From the NCBI RefSeq assembly GCF_028640845.1, contig NC_080541.1, positions 31,518,935-31,582,934 on the forward strand: a stretch of 64,000 nucleotides of DNA, in the 5' to 3' direction. How positions within the stretch are numbered: the first letter of the stretch is position 1; the number at the start of each line of letters is the position of its first letter. The notes beneath the pieces are model-generated. The model searched no databases. It worked only from the letters and a program-made list of their open reading frames with translations, and was not told where the DNA came from. The stretch is from Ahaetulla prasina (lineage: Eukaryota; Chordata; Lepidosauria; Squamata; Colubridae). This document shows, piece by piece, positions 1 to 13,549 of this stretch. Made by a program: the position numbers and the translations under genes.

Positions 1-3000
1 ACATATACATATGCACTTATTAGCTGGCCAGGAAAGAACCTCACTGGAAAATTATTAGATTTATTGGTATGTTTTATGGTCTAAAATATATATTGTAATT
101 GACTGAAATTGGGAGGAAATTACATGGATCAATTGATTAAAATATATTCTGTGGAAAATTTGCAATGAAAAAGAATATATGTAGATACTAATTCATGAAT
201 AAAATTGAATAAAGAGAAAGATTTTCAATTTGATGGAATCAATAATAGGATACTGCATTAATTAATGATCTACTTGTAATAAGGTAAGAATAGTGAAGAC
301 AAAGAAACCCTAGAATGTGCAAAGATTTTAGAGAAAATGGGGAAGGAAGGAAGGAAGGAAGGAAGGAAGGAAGGAAGGAAGGAAGGAAGGAAGGATGGAA
401 GGAAGGAAGGAAGGAAGGAAGGAAGGATCATTCTTCCAGAGCATTTCAAGAGCTATAGTAGAAAAAATCTCATAGATAAAACTTAGTAGATGTCATCAGA
501 GAGCCCACAAGTATTGTTGGAATGAACCATAAACTGTACATCTTCACAATATATTAAATTAAAAGTCTACCATAATTAAAACAAATAAAATGTTTTAAAT
601 ATTACTGTGAAATACTTTTAAATTTTTCCTGAACTAATATATTGCATAATCGGCAATTTAGTCATAAATTACAGAGTAAAAAAGGAAAACTAATTTTTCT
701 GAAGGCATTCTTTTTCTAGTAATAACATCTATTAGTATCTACTATATCTACATCTACTACTATTATTATTTTTAAATGTTTTTAAACATATACATGTCAG
801 CAAGGTATCCTTGAAATGAAATGTTTAAAAGGGTATTTTTAAAATTAGCAAGAAATTTAAGAACCATTTAGTAGAAAGTCATCTAAATGTAAAGAATCCA
901 ATCTAAAGGACTAAATGTAAAGTTATGCCATCATGGGATAAATTGGATACCAAAGTTCTGTAACATATTGTATGAGAACAGACTTCATCTTAAAAGACAG
1001 TCAAAGAAACATATGCTACACTTCCACTGGATATATAGACAAAAAACCAAAAATCATAACAGAGCTTACAAAAAAGGTAGGTCACTCAACCAAAAAAAAA
1101 AAAAGCATAGATAAACACATTTTTTATAAGCACAGGATTAGTTTAAAAGTTTTAATATGTAATTAATTAGTTTATGTAACTAAATGTACTATGTTGTTTC
1201 ATGCTAAAAGAAACTCAAATTTCAGATAAAGCCTCTTTTTTGAAAGACTTTTTTTTTCTTTGTGTATCACAGCAACATCCAATACTGGTTTCAATTGAAT
1301 CTACACAATCTGCTCCCAAGAGAGATAACTGCTTTAGGTCAGTTACATAATTATTGATTTATATAATTTTAAATGTATATATTATGAAAGAATTGAAATA
1401 TAAGAAATTTGAAAAAAACAAAAATTGGGACACAAAGAAAGTAGATAAAAAGGGGGAGGGGAGCAAGTTAATGCCAAAAAAGAGACCATTGATTTTTTTA
1501 AAAAACCATAGTGAAAAATGGATTACATCCTTTCCTTCTCTTCCATTTATATCTTCAGCCACAGCCATAGTTTATATATGTTAACTTTATATCAAATATT
1601 GATATAAAGCAGCAATTGTTACTTTTTATTTAAATCCTAAAACCTGTATTTCAGATATTGAACTCTTTTGTAACTTACTGTATGCAAAGGAATGTTTCTT
1701 GCTTGAACTTAGTTAAACCTCTCTAATGAATATATACTGTCAATTTTGTCACTGTGTTGTCCAATTTTAGTCTCCCTGTTATGATACCGCAGACAAAACA
1801 AACTTTGATGCAGATACATACTAAACAAAACTGTTCAGTTATTTGAATAAGGCAATATTCCAATGACATATATTTTTGTCTTGTTCAATTAGATGTATTT
1901 ATGATGTAAATTTGATAACCGGTTCCCTATCTAACAAATTTCCAGTAATCCAGTAATCCAATGAAACAAGTGATGTAATTTAAGGTTAAGGGACATAATT
2001 CTGTCTCCCAAATGCATCTGGCTCACAGGATATTTTCCAAACCTAAAGCTATTTTCTCCCAACATACATATACACATCATTTTAGTCATCACAGCCACAT
2101 TCTCTCAATATGACATCAAAACCGGGCAAAGCAAAAAATTATTCTTTTGTATTTTCTATTAGTCTAATGTTAAAAGATTGTTTCAAAGACAACATTTAGA
2201 TTAATGGTAGGGTACATGTTAACTTAATTAATTTAAAAGAATGAAACTGACTCCCAAACTCTTTCTAACCCAATTCAAGGTATTGTACTGTGTAGTATCA
2301 TCAAGGATATGGCTCCTTATAAGGTCCCTTTTCTCTCAAATTAATTTTAGTAATTAATACTTAATTACTCCAGCCTGGGGGCTCTCTCAGGGGACTGGTG
2401 AAATCTTGAATTGGCTTCCTTACTGATATAATCACTTGTGTGTTTTATGCTTTTTAATTTCCTTTTGACATGTTTATTGTTTTTTATATATTTTGCTGTA
2501 CGCCACACAGAATCACTTCTTGTGAGATAGGCGGCCATAGAAGTTTGATATACAACCAAACAAACCAATCTTCCTTGGAGAATTTAACCCAACTCCTTCT
2601 GTCTTTGAAAAATAAGGCATGGATAAAGTAAAACCAACTGATTTCCCTTTGACATACCCTAATTCTGGAGTGCTTCCTTAGGGAGACTGTCACATCTGAA
2701 GAGCGTTTTTGGAACCTGGATTAAGGGTAACCCAGTGGGGGAAAAGTATAGTAGTTCTGAACAATACATTAGCTGATTATAATATCAAACGAGGGAAAAA
2801 TGTATGAATCCAGAATAGAATTAAATTTACCTTATGTTTACAATAGATATTTATTTTTTTAAAATGTGAAAAATGCTGTTGGCCCAAACGGCACAGCAAA
2901 TCCTGCTTATTGAGACTGTATGAATATACTGTCATTCTAAAACTTACAACTGCCATCCATGTAAGCAATGTACTTTTCCACCATTTCAACAAATTTGGCA

Positions 3001-5041
3001 TAACAAACTAATAATCCCCACAAGAATCTATCAATACAGAGACATGAAAATTTGTTTTGAAAACTTCTGCAAATTGAAACACAATTCCTTCTTTTTTGGC
3101 AAAACTTTTTCTTAAGCTCCGGGATAATTTTCTCAAACATATTATGACAGTAGTTGAACTGAAGCTCTACAGTTAATTCTTCCTATTTAATAAGGAATTT
3201 AATGTTATGGGGGAGCCATTCTATATTATCATTCGACTTTATTTATCTGAGAAGACGGCAGTGTTTTTTCAATATGTTAACTTGCTTGAGAAAAATATTC
3301 CTGATTTAAATGGGACTCTGATTGAAGCATTTCAACTACAGAGGATATGTGAGTATGAGACTAATAGACCAACTCATCTTAAAGTGCATTCTGGGAAAGT
3401 CCCCTATCCCCACTTCTCAGATAAAAGATCAAAAGTTGTAAAGAATCTGTACAACTTAAGCCATTAGAATGTCTGAGCAAAAGTAATATCTATCATTTTT
3501 AAAACTGTAAAATGTTTTACTGATGGAGAAAGATTTTGAAGGTTCTGATTTACTTCTATTGAAGTGTACTTTTCAAACATATGCACATACAAAAACATAC
3601 ACCACATCTGAGAAACAGACCAACAGGAAGAATAAGACACTTGTTCATCTGTATTTCTGTGACTTTTCTCACTTGGTATTATTTGCAACTATACTTTCAT
3701 GTTTTCCAGCAATGCCAAATCTAGTAAAGATCATATATTATTTTTATCAGGTTGATTACATATGTTCTCCAGTTTTTCTGCTTACTTATGATTAGTGTGG
3801 TTTTCACAAAGGCACTGACACAATCCAGAGCAAGATATTCACACAAAAAAATGTGTTTACTGTGAAACTTTGCCTTAGAACTTTGCTTTCTTTCACAGCT
3901 TTGATCCACATGACATCAATGGTCCAGCATTTTGCAAGTCTGCAAACCATTTAACATTATGAAAATCACTTTCACACTATTCAGCTACTGAAACAGATAG
4001 TATTTGCAAAAATATCTTTTGTGTAAGTGAATAATTTTCTGGGGATGAGGGTAAGCTTTTTCAAAGCTCAAAGTACTTTATTTTGGTCATTGATTAGCCT
4101 GCTTTTTCACTTGTGTTCTAAGCCTGATTTGTTTCCCAATGCACAAAAGTCCAATTTTGTAGTTTTCTGAAGTATTGGAATGAATTATTAAAGCATGCAT
4201 AAAAAAGTAACAATGAATATGGAAAATTTCATTACATAGTAAATGTTTTAATAAGTACATTGTTTAGTTCCCCAGTATTATCACACAGAGGCATCCATGA
4301 GCTATTATATGCCAATGACCCTATTGTTCTTTACTTCTCCCAGGAAGGTTTCCAAACAAGCCTATAAGCACCAGCTAAATTCTGTCACTTAAAAAAACCC
4401 TCTGATTAACTCCAAGTGACAACAAAAACGGCAAAGTAACATGTTCCAATAAAGCAAACAAAGGATTTTATATAGTTTAAAAGTAGAATATGTCACTTTC
4501 TACTTTTCCTCTTCTTGAAATTAATATATCCATAGTTTCATACACAGAAGACCACAAATGAGATAATTGGAGCTGTAAGTCATAAAGGTTACAATTTTGT
4601 TCCTCTGGCCATTAAACTATTAAGAACCAAGATGATTCCACTGGCTCTATGGCAAGCTTCATACATTAGGGAAAGGGATATAAGACTGCAAGAAATGTAG
4701 ATTACTCCATAGTTTTTCTTCTACTTTTAGCTACAACATTTCAAAAATAACCCTGAAGGAATGGAGTAACAACAGTGATAGGAACCAGATTTAGGCTGAT
4801 TAATACATATCTTTTTCCGATCACTTCTATGTCAGATGATTGAATACCTATGAACTTTTTAGGTGGAGACAAGAAGCATAATGATTTGCCCCTTCAAGCA
4901 TCCCATTCAAGCTCTTTATTGTTTCAATTCACTATATGCAAATAGACCCTCTACACAAGAATCTAAGTACACTGGTATTACACCACTTTTGTGATATGCC
5001 TTGTACACTCTGAGCTATATGAGTTAACTTTAAATACTTAC
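1..5041 (-). other. VPS13B: VPS13B intron (partial), mostly unclassified
   Basis: This is the intronic sequence 3' of the last exon. It holds a GGAA tetranucleotide tract at 341-426 and otherwise AT-rich sequence. Short open frames around 2937-3467 on both strands show no family I recognise. No splice-flanked VPS13B-like exon is visible. Confidence 0.6.
341..426. repeat. (GGAA)n microsatellite
   Basis: About 21 units of GGAA in a row, with a single GGAT variant inside and a further GGAT at the end. This is intronic simple sequence. Confidence 0.97.
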
Positions 5042-5150
5042 TGATAAATGTCTTTCCGCAACACAACTCTACTAAGAGGATTGTCAGCCTGAGGAGCCAT
5101 TGATACAGAACCAATTTTCAGTACCAAAGTATCTTCTGTGTTTGTCTTAT
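5042..5150 (-). CDS. VPS13B: VPS13B internal coding exon (most 3' exon in window)
   Basis: This 109-bp exon completes Asp and then encodes 35 residues, KTNTEDTLVLKIGSVSMAPQ followed by ADNPL and VLRKDIY, with two bases of a split Gln. The acceptor is TATTGCAG and the donor GTAAGT. The match to VPS13B is clear. I found no following VPS13B exon between 5041 and 1, so the next intron is at least 5 kb and the gene continues to the left of the window. Confidence 0.95.
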
Positions 5151-6262
5151 CTGCAATAGAAACGGAAGACATTCGCCACATGTTATAAAAGTCACTCATT
5201 AGCAAAAGAAGTGGATAAATATGATTTAAGGTCACTTCTGAACAATAAAGTTGTGAAATTATTACTAACAAAATAATACATTATTTATTGATACTAATTC
5301 ACACAGAAAGCCAGTTTTCACAACCAAGTGCATGAATTTATTTATTTATTGGCTCTGATTGGTTTTGGCTTAAATCAAAATCTCAGTCCAACCATTGGGT
5401 TTTGTAACCACATATTATAATTCAGTATATAGCTGCTTGCAATCTAAGGCTTGTACTCTCTGTGCTGCATTAAACTGGAAGAAATGCTGCATCAATCTAA
5501 TATATAAAGAACCGACATGTTTTAGTACAGCAATCAATCTACACACTACATTTTTGTAACTTTTTTTAAGCCTGTGAAGGATTTTATTATATTTTAGAAG
5601 CTGATATTGACATCTGATATATACATAAAGCAAGCCCAGTATTCTCTAGGAATCTATGTTTTGAGGATGGATGTAAGCTTTCAATTTCTCCATCTGTGGC
5701 CACCCAGTGTGTTATCCCAGACTTGTTTTAAAAGTTAAACTTTTAGTTACAAATGTTAAGTGTGGTGAGTGCTAAGTATTTTATTAAATAACATATTGCT
5801 TGATGTGGAAAGAACAAGCAAACTTCACATGCAGTTCAGAAGAATCGTGTGTGTGTGTGCGTGTGTGTGTGTAAGTAAACTGACTTAAGTATACCACAGA
5901 AATGCACCCACAATGAATCAAACAACCACAGGCCATAATTAACAATATGGACACACACATTAATGCAAACGTCATGACATGGGTCAAGCAAATCTATCAA
6001 ATATTTATTTCAAAGACAGCCACCCTTTTAAAAAAACACACCTTATTTTCAGAAAAAGATATTGTACCATAAATTAGTGCAGTGGTTTTTTCCTTTTATT
6101 ACTGAAATATACTAAAAACAATTAAAGAAAAACTGCATTAAAGACATGATACAATAATTCATTTGAGAAAACAAGATCCAAAGAATATTCATTACCCAGA
6201 GGTATTGATGTAGTGAGGAAAGTATGTTTTTTTCTAAATAAGTATGCAAACTTTAAAAATAC
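5151..6262 (-). other. VPS13B: VPS13B intron, 1.1 kb
   Basis: This intron holds a short (GT)n tract at about 5848-5872, interrupted by GC. Otherwise I see no recognised repeat or gene. Confidence 0.7.
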
Positions 6263-6671
6263 CTTCTGTGTTACATGGTCCTTCCTCCATTTTGGGGAAG
6301 AAGATTCTGATTACCCCAGTATTGACATAAATAAGTGGCAAGTTGCGAGATGTGAGATTATGGGACCTCATAGGCTGGCCTGGAGATTTTATTTTCTCTT
6401 TTTGACTCTTTGGAAGATTTGTTTGAAAAATACTTGCAATTGCATTGAGGAAAGGAAAACATAAGACAACATCAAATGCCTGAGCTGAAAGAAGAATCTC
6501 ATGAAGAAAATGAGGAGAACTATCTGTAAAACTTTCAGATAATTTCTGCAAAGTTCTTCGTTCATTTCTTGAGATCAATTTGTGACGAACATTTTTTGTG
6601 ACTGCTTTTGTGTAAGTCAAAGAGAGAAATCCATGCTGTTGATGAGAACCATCCAAAAGTTTTGCAGTTGC
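6263..6671 (-). CDS. VPS13B: VPS13B internal coding exon (largest in window)
   Basis: This 409-bp exon encodes 136 residues and one base of a split Asp. The acceptor CGGCACAG opens in frame as ATAKLLDGSHQQHGFLSLTY. It continues through TKAVTKNVRHKL, SPHFLHEILLSAQAFDVVL and GQPMRSHNLTSRNLPLIYVN, all strongly VPS13B-like. The donor is GTATTT. The frame is open from acceptor to donor, and the start lies 5' of the first internal Met. The last residues (EEGPCNTE) are the least conserved part and may be a variable loop. Confidence 0.96.
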
Positions 6672-6896
6672 CTGTGCCGAGAAACAGAAATATCCAGAAA
6701 TAAGAAATCTGCATGTATTACATCACAGTTATAAAACTGTTTCTGATTTAATATTTTATTTTCTATTTCAAGTTCCACACTTTCTTGGCAGAAGAATGTA
6801 TTTCTGGGAATTTATGAAAATAATAAATACCCTGTCTCTTTGCAGATCTGACTGAAATTTGTTCATCCATAGAGGTGTTTTAAAATGCATTTAACT

Positions 6897-7001
6897 TAGT
6901 GTTTCTCAATCTTGACAACTTTAAGCCACATAAATGTAAACTCCTAGAATTCTGGGAATTGAAGTCTACACATCTTAAAGTTGCCAAAGTTGGGAAACAT
7001 G
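6897..7001. mobile_element. hAT-like foldback MITE, old copy
   Basis: This is a 105-bp element whose ends are inverted (GTTTCTCAATCTTGACAACT at the left and the matching AGTTGCCAAAGTTGGGAAAC at the right). It is flanked by the 8-bp pair ATTTAACT / ATTTAGCT (7 of 8 match). It belongs to the same family as the intact copy at 63688-63822. An 8-bp target duplication is the hAT hallmark. Confidence 0.75.
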
Positions 7002-7513
7002 ATTTAGCTTCAGATATAGAGTATGCTAACTGATTGGTTCAGAGAAGCAGAGGATGAGCCATAGGAAATTTCAGGCTCCTGATCGCTTCTTTATTTTCTT
7101 TGCATTTGCATACAAAGGCAGGAAATAACTTTTCATTGTTAACTTTGATTAAATTGCAACTTCAACGTAATCAAAAGTTACGAAACAAGGATTCATTGTA
7201 ATAGTTTATTGTTATCAAATCATGACTTGAAATTATGGCCACCCAGAGTCACTTTGTAGGGTGATGGGTGACAAAACAATTTAATAAATAAATTATAATA
7301 CAGTTTTTAAGTTTGTTAATTGTGAACAGTTTTTGTTTCACCAGTGAATTGAAAATCAACAATGGATGCTTTAGATTCCATCCATCTGCATACTCTATGC
7401 ATGTAAAGGATGCCAAGCCACAATTTTGCATCACATCCAAATGACACCAATCCAGATGCATGCTGTGTGTGTATGTAGCCACATTTAGATGTGTTTCAAA
7501 ACTATGGCTTATA

Positions 7514-7934
7514 CGGGTAGTCCTCACTTAATGACTCTCCTATTAAGCAACCATTCGAAGTTACAACGGGGCTGAAAAATTAACTCTATGACCAGTCCTC
7601 ACATTTACAACTGTCATAGCATCCCCATGGTCACATGACTGAAACTGTGTGCTTTGCAACCAATAGATGTTTATGACTATCACAGTGTTCCATGATCATG
7701 GAAATGCCATTTGCACATTTTATTGTTGACTTCCAACAAAGTCAATGGAGGAGCTAGCAATAAAATCGCAGGACAGTCTTATGTAATGTCTTACCTAATA
7801 ACTGCAGATGATTTGTTTAATAATCACAGCAGGTCATAAACTCATTGTGGTCATCTGATGCCTCACTTAGGAACTGTGTTGTTTAATAATGGAGTTGCCA
7901 GTCCCAATTGTGATCGTTAAGTGAGGACCACCTG
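7514..7934. mobile_element. TA-flanked DNA-transposon MITE (Tc1/mariner-like)
   Basis: The left end CGGGTAGTCCTCACTTAATG and the right end, read in reverse complement as CAGGTGGTCCTCACTTAACG, form terminal inverted repeats. The left flank is TA. The internal sequence carries many short copies of TTAAGTGA-like and CATGGTCACATGA-like words. There is no coding capacity. The same family occurs at 11258-11622 and in split form at 58719-59460. Confidence 0.7.
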
Positions 7935-7962
7935 TTATTTATTACTTCTATATTTGGAAAAA

Positions 7963-8042
7963 TCCTTCCTTCCTTCCTCCCTTCCTTCCTTCCTTCCTTC
8001 TTTCCTTCCTCCCGCCCTCCCTCCCTCTCTCCCTCCCTCCTT
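7963..8042. repeat. (TTCC)n / (CCCT)n pyrimidine tract
   Basis: About 80 nt of pure pyrimidine on the plus strand apart from one G. It begins as TTCC units and drifts to CCCT. Seen directly. Confidence 0.95.
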
Positions 8043-10920
8043 CTTACCAGGCTTACCACGTTGTGAATAATATCTGAAATCTGGTTTCGATAGGAATTCT
8101 ATACATGCAGTGTACATTGTAGTTTTTGTATATATACTGTATTTAACATTTTCTTTCTAATACTAACAAATTATTTAAAAAATTAGTTATATTTCACTTT
8201 ACATAATCTGAACAAGTATTTTTGCATGGTGAAAATGGATTATGGCAAATAGTAAATATTAGTAAATTAGCTTAATTTGTATTAGAACAAAATGATTGGA
8301 ATAGATATAAACAATAATTTTGCATAAATAATAATTGTGCATATTCCTGATACGATAATAATTAAAAAAACAGAACTTCCAGTAACACATTTTAAAGAAT
8401 ACATTTATCTTATTGAATATATTAGCCAATACTGCCTATTCATTCATTACTGCCCATAGAGAAAATCTCAGCATGGTGAAAACCTTGGACTTTCTCACTT
8501 TCTTCTCAGAGCAGAAAGAAAACAATGTGAGATTGAGACTGCACGGTGCTTATTTTATTGAGAAGTGTTCTGTTGCACATTAAAAAAAAATGTACTCTAA
8601 TAGAATCTTCTGCTGATCTTCTGCTAAACCTGATTTTATTTATCAGGTTTTAAAATTATCCATAAACACTCTGGGTGGCTACAAGAATTAATAAAAATAA
8701 TAACCAAATAGATAGAATGATGGATATCCAGGAGACCAACAAAGTTTCCATACCTAACATGCACAGCCCATAAAAAGCCTGCCACTCATTTTGCCCAAGG
8801 AGTGGGGAACATATTTACTGTTTTCATAAGGCCAGGATAGAGTCTCTGGGGGATCCTGCTCCAAAGGTGAGACAATAAGATTAAAAAGTCCATTTATTGG
8901 ATACTGGTGATACTGTTTAATTAATGGGACACAGAGCATGTTTCTGTCCAGTTGAAGAAACTGCCAGAGACAGATGACTACATCAGTGGAAAAAATGTTC
9001 TATATGCAATAAAATAAATCTCGATTAATTCTCATGCAGTTACATCACAATCAAAATAGATCTTGGGTACATACATACAAACTAAATAATATTCTGTTCA
9101 TTAGATGAAGTGGACTGTATTCCATAAAAAATTAAGCCATAAGAAGAAGATGGTCAGTCTTTAAGATGACATTAAGTACTTTTTAAATTATTTTTTGTTG
9201 CAATAGACTTAAAGAATTACTCCTTGGGAAATTATATGAATTTTCAGTAATGTGTTAGGAAGATGAAAATAAAGAAAATCGGGTAAATGAATTTATTTTT
9301 TTCCACATTCAAAAAATAAAAAATCTGACTGTAAAAGATGGGGTTTATATGTGTGTGTCCTAGAATGCATGAGATTTCTCCATGGAAAGTAACAAGTGAA
9401 TTAATATATAAGGCAGTCTTAAACATATTAATATTGCCAAGTATAAAAAAGATGGCGTATACAAAGAGAAGCTAGTATAACAAAACAACAGTACAGTTGA
9501 CTTTAAAAAAAACTATTCTAGCAGTCACTAAAAATTTTTTAGAGCAATATAGAATATATATGAGATAGAGAAAAACAAATGGCAATTTTAGGGTCCCTAT
9601 ATTAGCAAAGATTTTTTAAAAAGTTTTATCCTAGAGTGGCTTTCATTTCCTCCTATATCTACATATTTCCCTTTCTTCCATTGGTAACCCATTAAGCCTT
9701 GAATTCTAAAGCGTGTTAAAACTTGATCTCACTCACAAATCTTGGAAAATTTTAGTTACTTTGAACAAAAGTTAGCATTATTCTACTGTGGCTTTTGGGT
9801 TTTGGCAGTGAGTTTCCTTTAAGTTTGCAAAAAATTATCTCAAATATTTTAATAGGCACTCAGTAATTTTGCTAACAGCCGTGGAGCAGCAAAACACTTA
9901 AACTTATCCTGTAACTATTAACTTGTACAGCTGTAGCTTCTTAAACGGCCAAATATATGCATCATTCTTCACATAATTAAATTCAAATCCATAAGTTGTG
10001 AAGATAAATATTCTTCCTTTGCTACTCTAGCCAACCTACTTTGCATGTGAAAACACTAGCCAGAATACCACTGGGAAACAGAACATATTTTTTAAACAAT
10101 AAAAAACAAAAATACGACTTTGACTAATGGGTTTTTAGATGAACAGCTTTCTGCCTTCACCATCACCTCTCTGAAATACTGTTTGTTAGTGGAAGTTCTG
10201 TAACATACATATCGCACTGATTTCTTACAGAAGGAAAGAAGCCAGAGAAGTTACTGAAAGGGTCCTGCTTGCTGACCGGTCGAACCAGTAATGTACGTCT
10301 GTTCAGCTTGTCAGTACAGGAAAGGAAGACACCTCCATATTTCCCCAGAGACCAAGAATCTTCCCCAAAGCTTGAGGTGATATAGATAAAAAAAAAAGCA
10401 GAAAAATAAACACTGAGCCTTAAGGGGGGAAAAAACTCACAGGCATTAAAAAAAAATTAAGCCAAATTCTGAAGTCTGAGTTTTCTTTGTGAGTCCTTCA
10501 CTTCCAATATCACAGATCAAATGATTTTTTTTAAAAAGAGAAATCATGAAATTGAAAAAGATGTCACTGTTTCATTATTTGAAAGCAACAGCTCAGCAGA
10601 ACAGCAACAACAACAACAAAAATCAGGGCTTAGAGTAGAACATGGCTATTCAGGGATAATGTCACTTGATTTGCTTTTCAATTATGAATGAAAGAAGTTT
10701 TATTAAAATAGAATGGAATGGATTAAAAGAGCTGCAGAACTGGGACAGAAACAAAACTCAACAGATTTTTCCCATCCACCTTTGCAAGAGCAAATTAACG
10801 TCGTGATGACTTACATCATAATTGTTGCAATCATTCTTCATGTAATGAAAATAAAGTCATATTTAGATTTTAAGGTAATTATTTGGTTAAATGTATTATT
10901 CCACTACATAAAAAGCTCAC

Positions 10921-10987
10921 CACAAGCTTTTCTTTGCATTGTAGAAATATCCCTTCAAAATGTCCAGATTGCCATCCTTCTCCTGGT
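10921..10987 (-). CDS. VPS13B: VPS13B internal coding micro-exon (67 bp)
   Basis: This 67-bp exon completes the split Arg (AG|A) and encodes 22 residues, PGEGWQSGHFEGIFLQCKEK plus LV, ending in phase 0. The acceptor is TTTTCCAG and the donor GTGAGC. It bridges the HYRN end of the previous exon and the ATAKLLDG start of the next, as VPS13B requires. It lies about 8.1 kb from the previous exon, across a block of transposons. Plus-strand open frames over this interval are shadows. Confidence 0.92.
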
Positions 10988-11257
10988 CTGGAAAACATAA
11001 TGTTCACCTTATCTATTCTAAGTAGCTGTTCAGAATTCAAACATTTCAACTACATAAAAACATATACATTTTATTTAGTCATTCATTGATTGATTCAATT
11101 TCTATAGCCACCCATCTTTCACAAACAATTCCAGGCATTAATCGGGGGGGGGGGGGGAGCCGCAACATAAGCATAAATAATAATGCACAACAAAAATGAA
11201 AATAAATAAATTTTAAAGTACATGCAGCTGTCAATTTTACAAGCTGACCTACCTGTA

Positions 11258-11622
11258 CAGGTAGTCCTCAACTTACAACCACAATTGAGCCCAAAATTTC
11301 TGTTGATAAGCAATTAAGTGATTTTTGCCTCATTTTAGAACCTTTCCGGCCACAGTTATTAAGTGAATCACTGCAGTTGTTAAGTTAATAATACAGTTGT
11401 TAAGTGAATCTGGCTTCCTTATTGACTTTGCTTGTGAGAAGGTGATCACATGACCCTGGGACATTGCAACCGACATAAATATGAACCAGTGGCCAGGTAT
11501 CTGAATTTTAATCATGTGACTATGGGAATGCTGCGACAGCATGAAAGACAGTCATAAGTCACTTTTTTTCAATATTGTTGTAACTTTGAATGGTCACTAA
11601 ATGAATGGTTGAGGACTACCTA
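11258..11622. mobile_element. TA-flanked DNA-transposon MITE (Tc1/mariner-like), complete
   Basis: The left terminus CAGGTAGTCCTCAACTTACA and right terminus GGTTGAGGACTACCTA are inverted repeats, flanked by TA on both sides (11256-11257 and 11623-11624). The 365-bp interior has repeated TTGTTAAGTGAATC words and CACATGACC words and no coding capacity. Family placement rests on the TA duplication and TIR style only. Confidence 0.75.
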
Positions 11623-13549
11623 TATAACTGCACTAATATTAAAACACATATACAAGGTTAATTGCAACATTAGTTGTTTGTTTATTTAGTGGATCAATAA
11701 ACTGTTTCAATTCAAATGTTACAGGTGATATATAAAATAAGTCAAAATTAAAGAAAAGAATAATATGGAGAAAATAATGAAACAATAAAACAGCAATATT
11801 TGGTGCAACTTATTCTAGCTGTTTACTTCTAAAGGCCTTCCAAAAAAGCCAGATGTTAACAGATCTCCAGAAGTTTGTGTGAACTGCCATTCTTAAAAGG
11901 CCTATCTTTGTATCTCCTCTTTTAGTACTGTGTGACAGGAAAGAGTCATTAGTAGATATTATTCACACAAGTTCAGGCAAGCAGAAGTTAGTTGGGATAG
12001 GTGGTCACTAAACTAGTCAGACCTCAATTCATGGAATGAGTTATTGGTGATGACCAGCACTTTAAATAGCATTTGGAACAAGCTAACAACTATTGCAGCT
12101 CCCCCAACAATATCATGGTTATTCTGTGGGCAAAAGGCAGGTATATCTTCCACCAGCAGAAGTTTCCAGGTTGACTCCAAGTACAACTTCAGATAGAACA
12201 CATTTCAGAAAGCTAATCAAGATTTGCATAGCTTCTTTTCAATATTTAACATTCTACAAAATTTATAAACTTCTGGGACAAATGCAAAAGAAATGTCTAA
12301 TATCTGCAATGTAGAAATATGTTAAAAAAAGGCATCTGAGAAGAAAGTAATCTATATAAATGTATCTTCAACAGAGGAAGAAATCCCTCTCTTACAGATC
12401 TTAATGGTAAGACAAACTGATAATAGGAGAGCTGATCCACAAATAATCATCTCTTAAATCTATGACTAATAGAATGGAAACAGTCACAAAGTCTGGGACA
12501 TCTCTCAATATGCATTCCTAGAGCATAATTTCAGAGGAAAAATAACCTAATAGTGGATTAGGTTAGTAGTAATCTAATAGTGGATTAACAAAAATCGTAG
12601 GTAGAGCTTGGAAAGAGGAAAGAAAAAGGAGGAGGAATCTAAAGTTATTTTGACTACAGTTACTCCAGGTTCAAAACAATGCCCATATTGTATACTGTAT
12701 AAAGATGCAATCTGAGAAAATATATAATGCTAAAAAGTAAATACAACTTCATTAAAAATGTGAATTAACTAGGGCAGTCCTGTATTAAAGAATAGAATGC
12801 ACAGATCCATAATAAGTAGACAATTACAAAAGAACCCCTACTGGAAATATATAATGTCAAGGAATGAGAATATTGTATGCAGAAGCGAATGGAGGTATGC
12901 TAGTTGTTAAATAAAGATAATACAAACAATTATGAGGAACATGTGTAAAGAGTAGTCAAGCAGCAGGCTAAATTTTGGGAAACTTGGGGAGCAGAAAAGG
13001 CAAAGTTCAGAAACTGCAGCACAGGGAGAACAACGTCTGTTGTTCCCAGGATCTGTCTTCTGCCCAAAAAGTTTAAAAATCCATTCATACTCAGACTCTG
13101 CTTGCTGGCTTTTAGGAGAAAATAATCTACTGAGGAGAAATGGCAAACTCCTAAATAAGATTTTATTGAATTTAGTCTTCTAATCTTGAATTAGCTTTGT
13201 AATCCCCTATTGTCTTGTGGGCATGGGTATCTTCAGCATCAGGTATCTAAATCCTGTCCAATAAACAATGTTAAAATCTAATATGTCAAGTCAGAGATCA
13301 CATATAGATTTTTACTCTTATCAGTTCCTGGGATTGATTGGAATTCTCAATATGCCTGTAAACCAAAAAATTAATTTTTGCACTGATAAATGCTTCAGAG
13401 GAAGTCAATCTTTGTCAGAAATTTTGAGTAAAATCAACACTGTTTTCTCCCATTGACATATTTTTTAGTAATAATTTACTTGCTCAGCTACCTAACAGTA
13501 GGTCTTCTATTGGCTGCTCTACCGCTAATGCTAGAAGATGGAGAATGTA

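Larger units (their letters stand above)
6672..10920 (-). other. VPS13B: VPS13B intron, 4.2 kb
   Basis: This intron holds an old small hAT (6897-7001), a TA-type MITE (7514-7934) and a TTCC/CCCT tract (7963-8042), listed separately. From 8043 to 10920 the sequence is AT-rich with nothing I can classify. Confidence 0.7.

Noticed and set aside
341..426. Tandem arrays as CRISPR-like repeats
   Set aside because: These and the other arrays in the window are 2-5 bp microsatellites without spacers, in vertebrate intron DNA.
2937..3467. Adjacent open frames on both strands as a decayed gene or transposase
   Set aside because: No motif I recognise in either orientation, no termini, and lengths within chance for AT-rich DNA.
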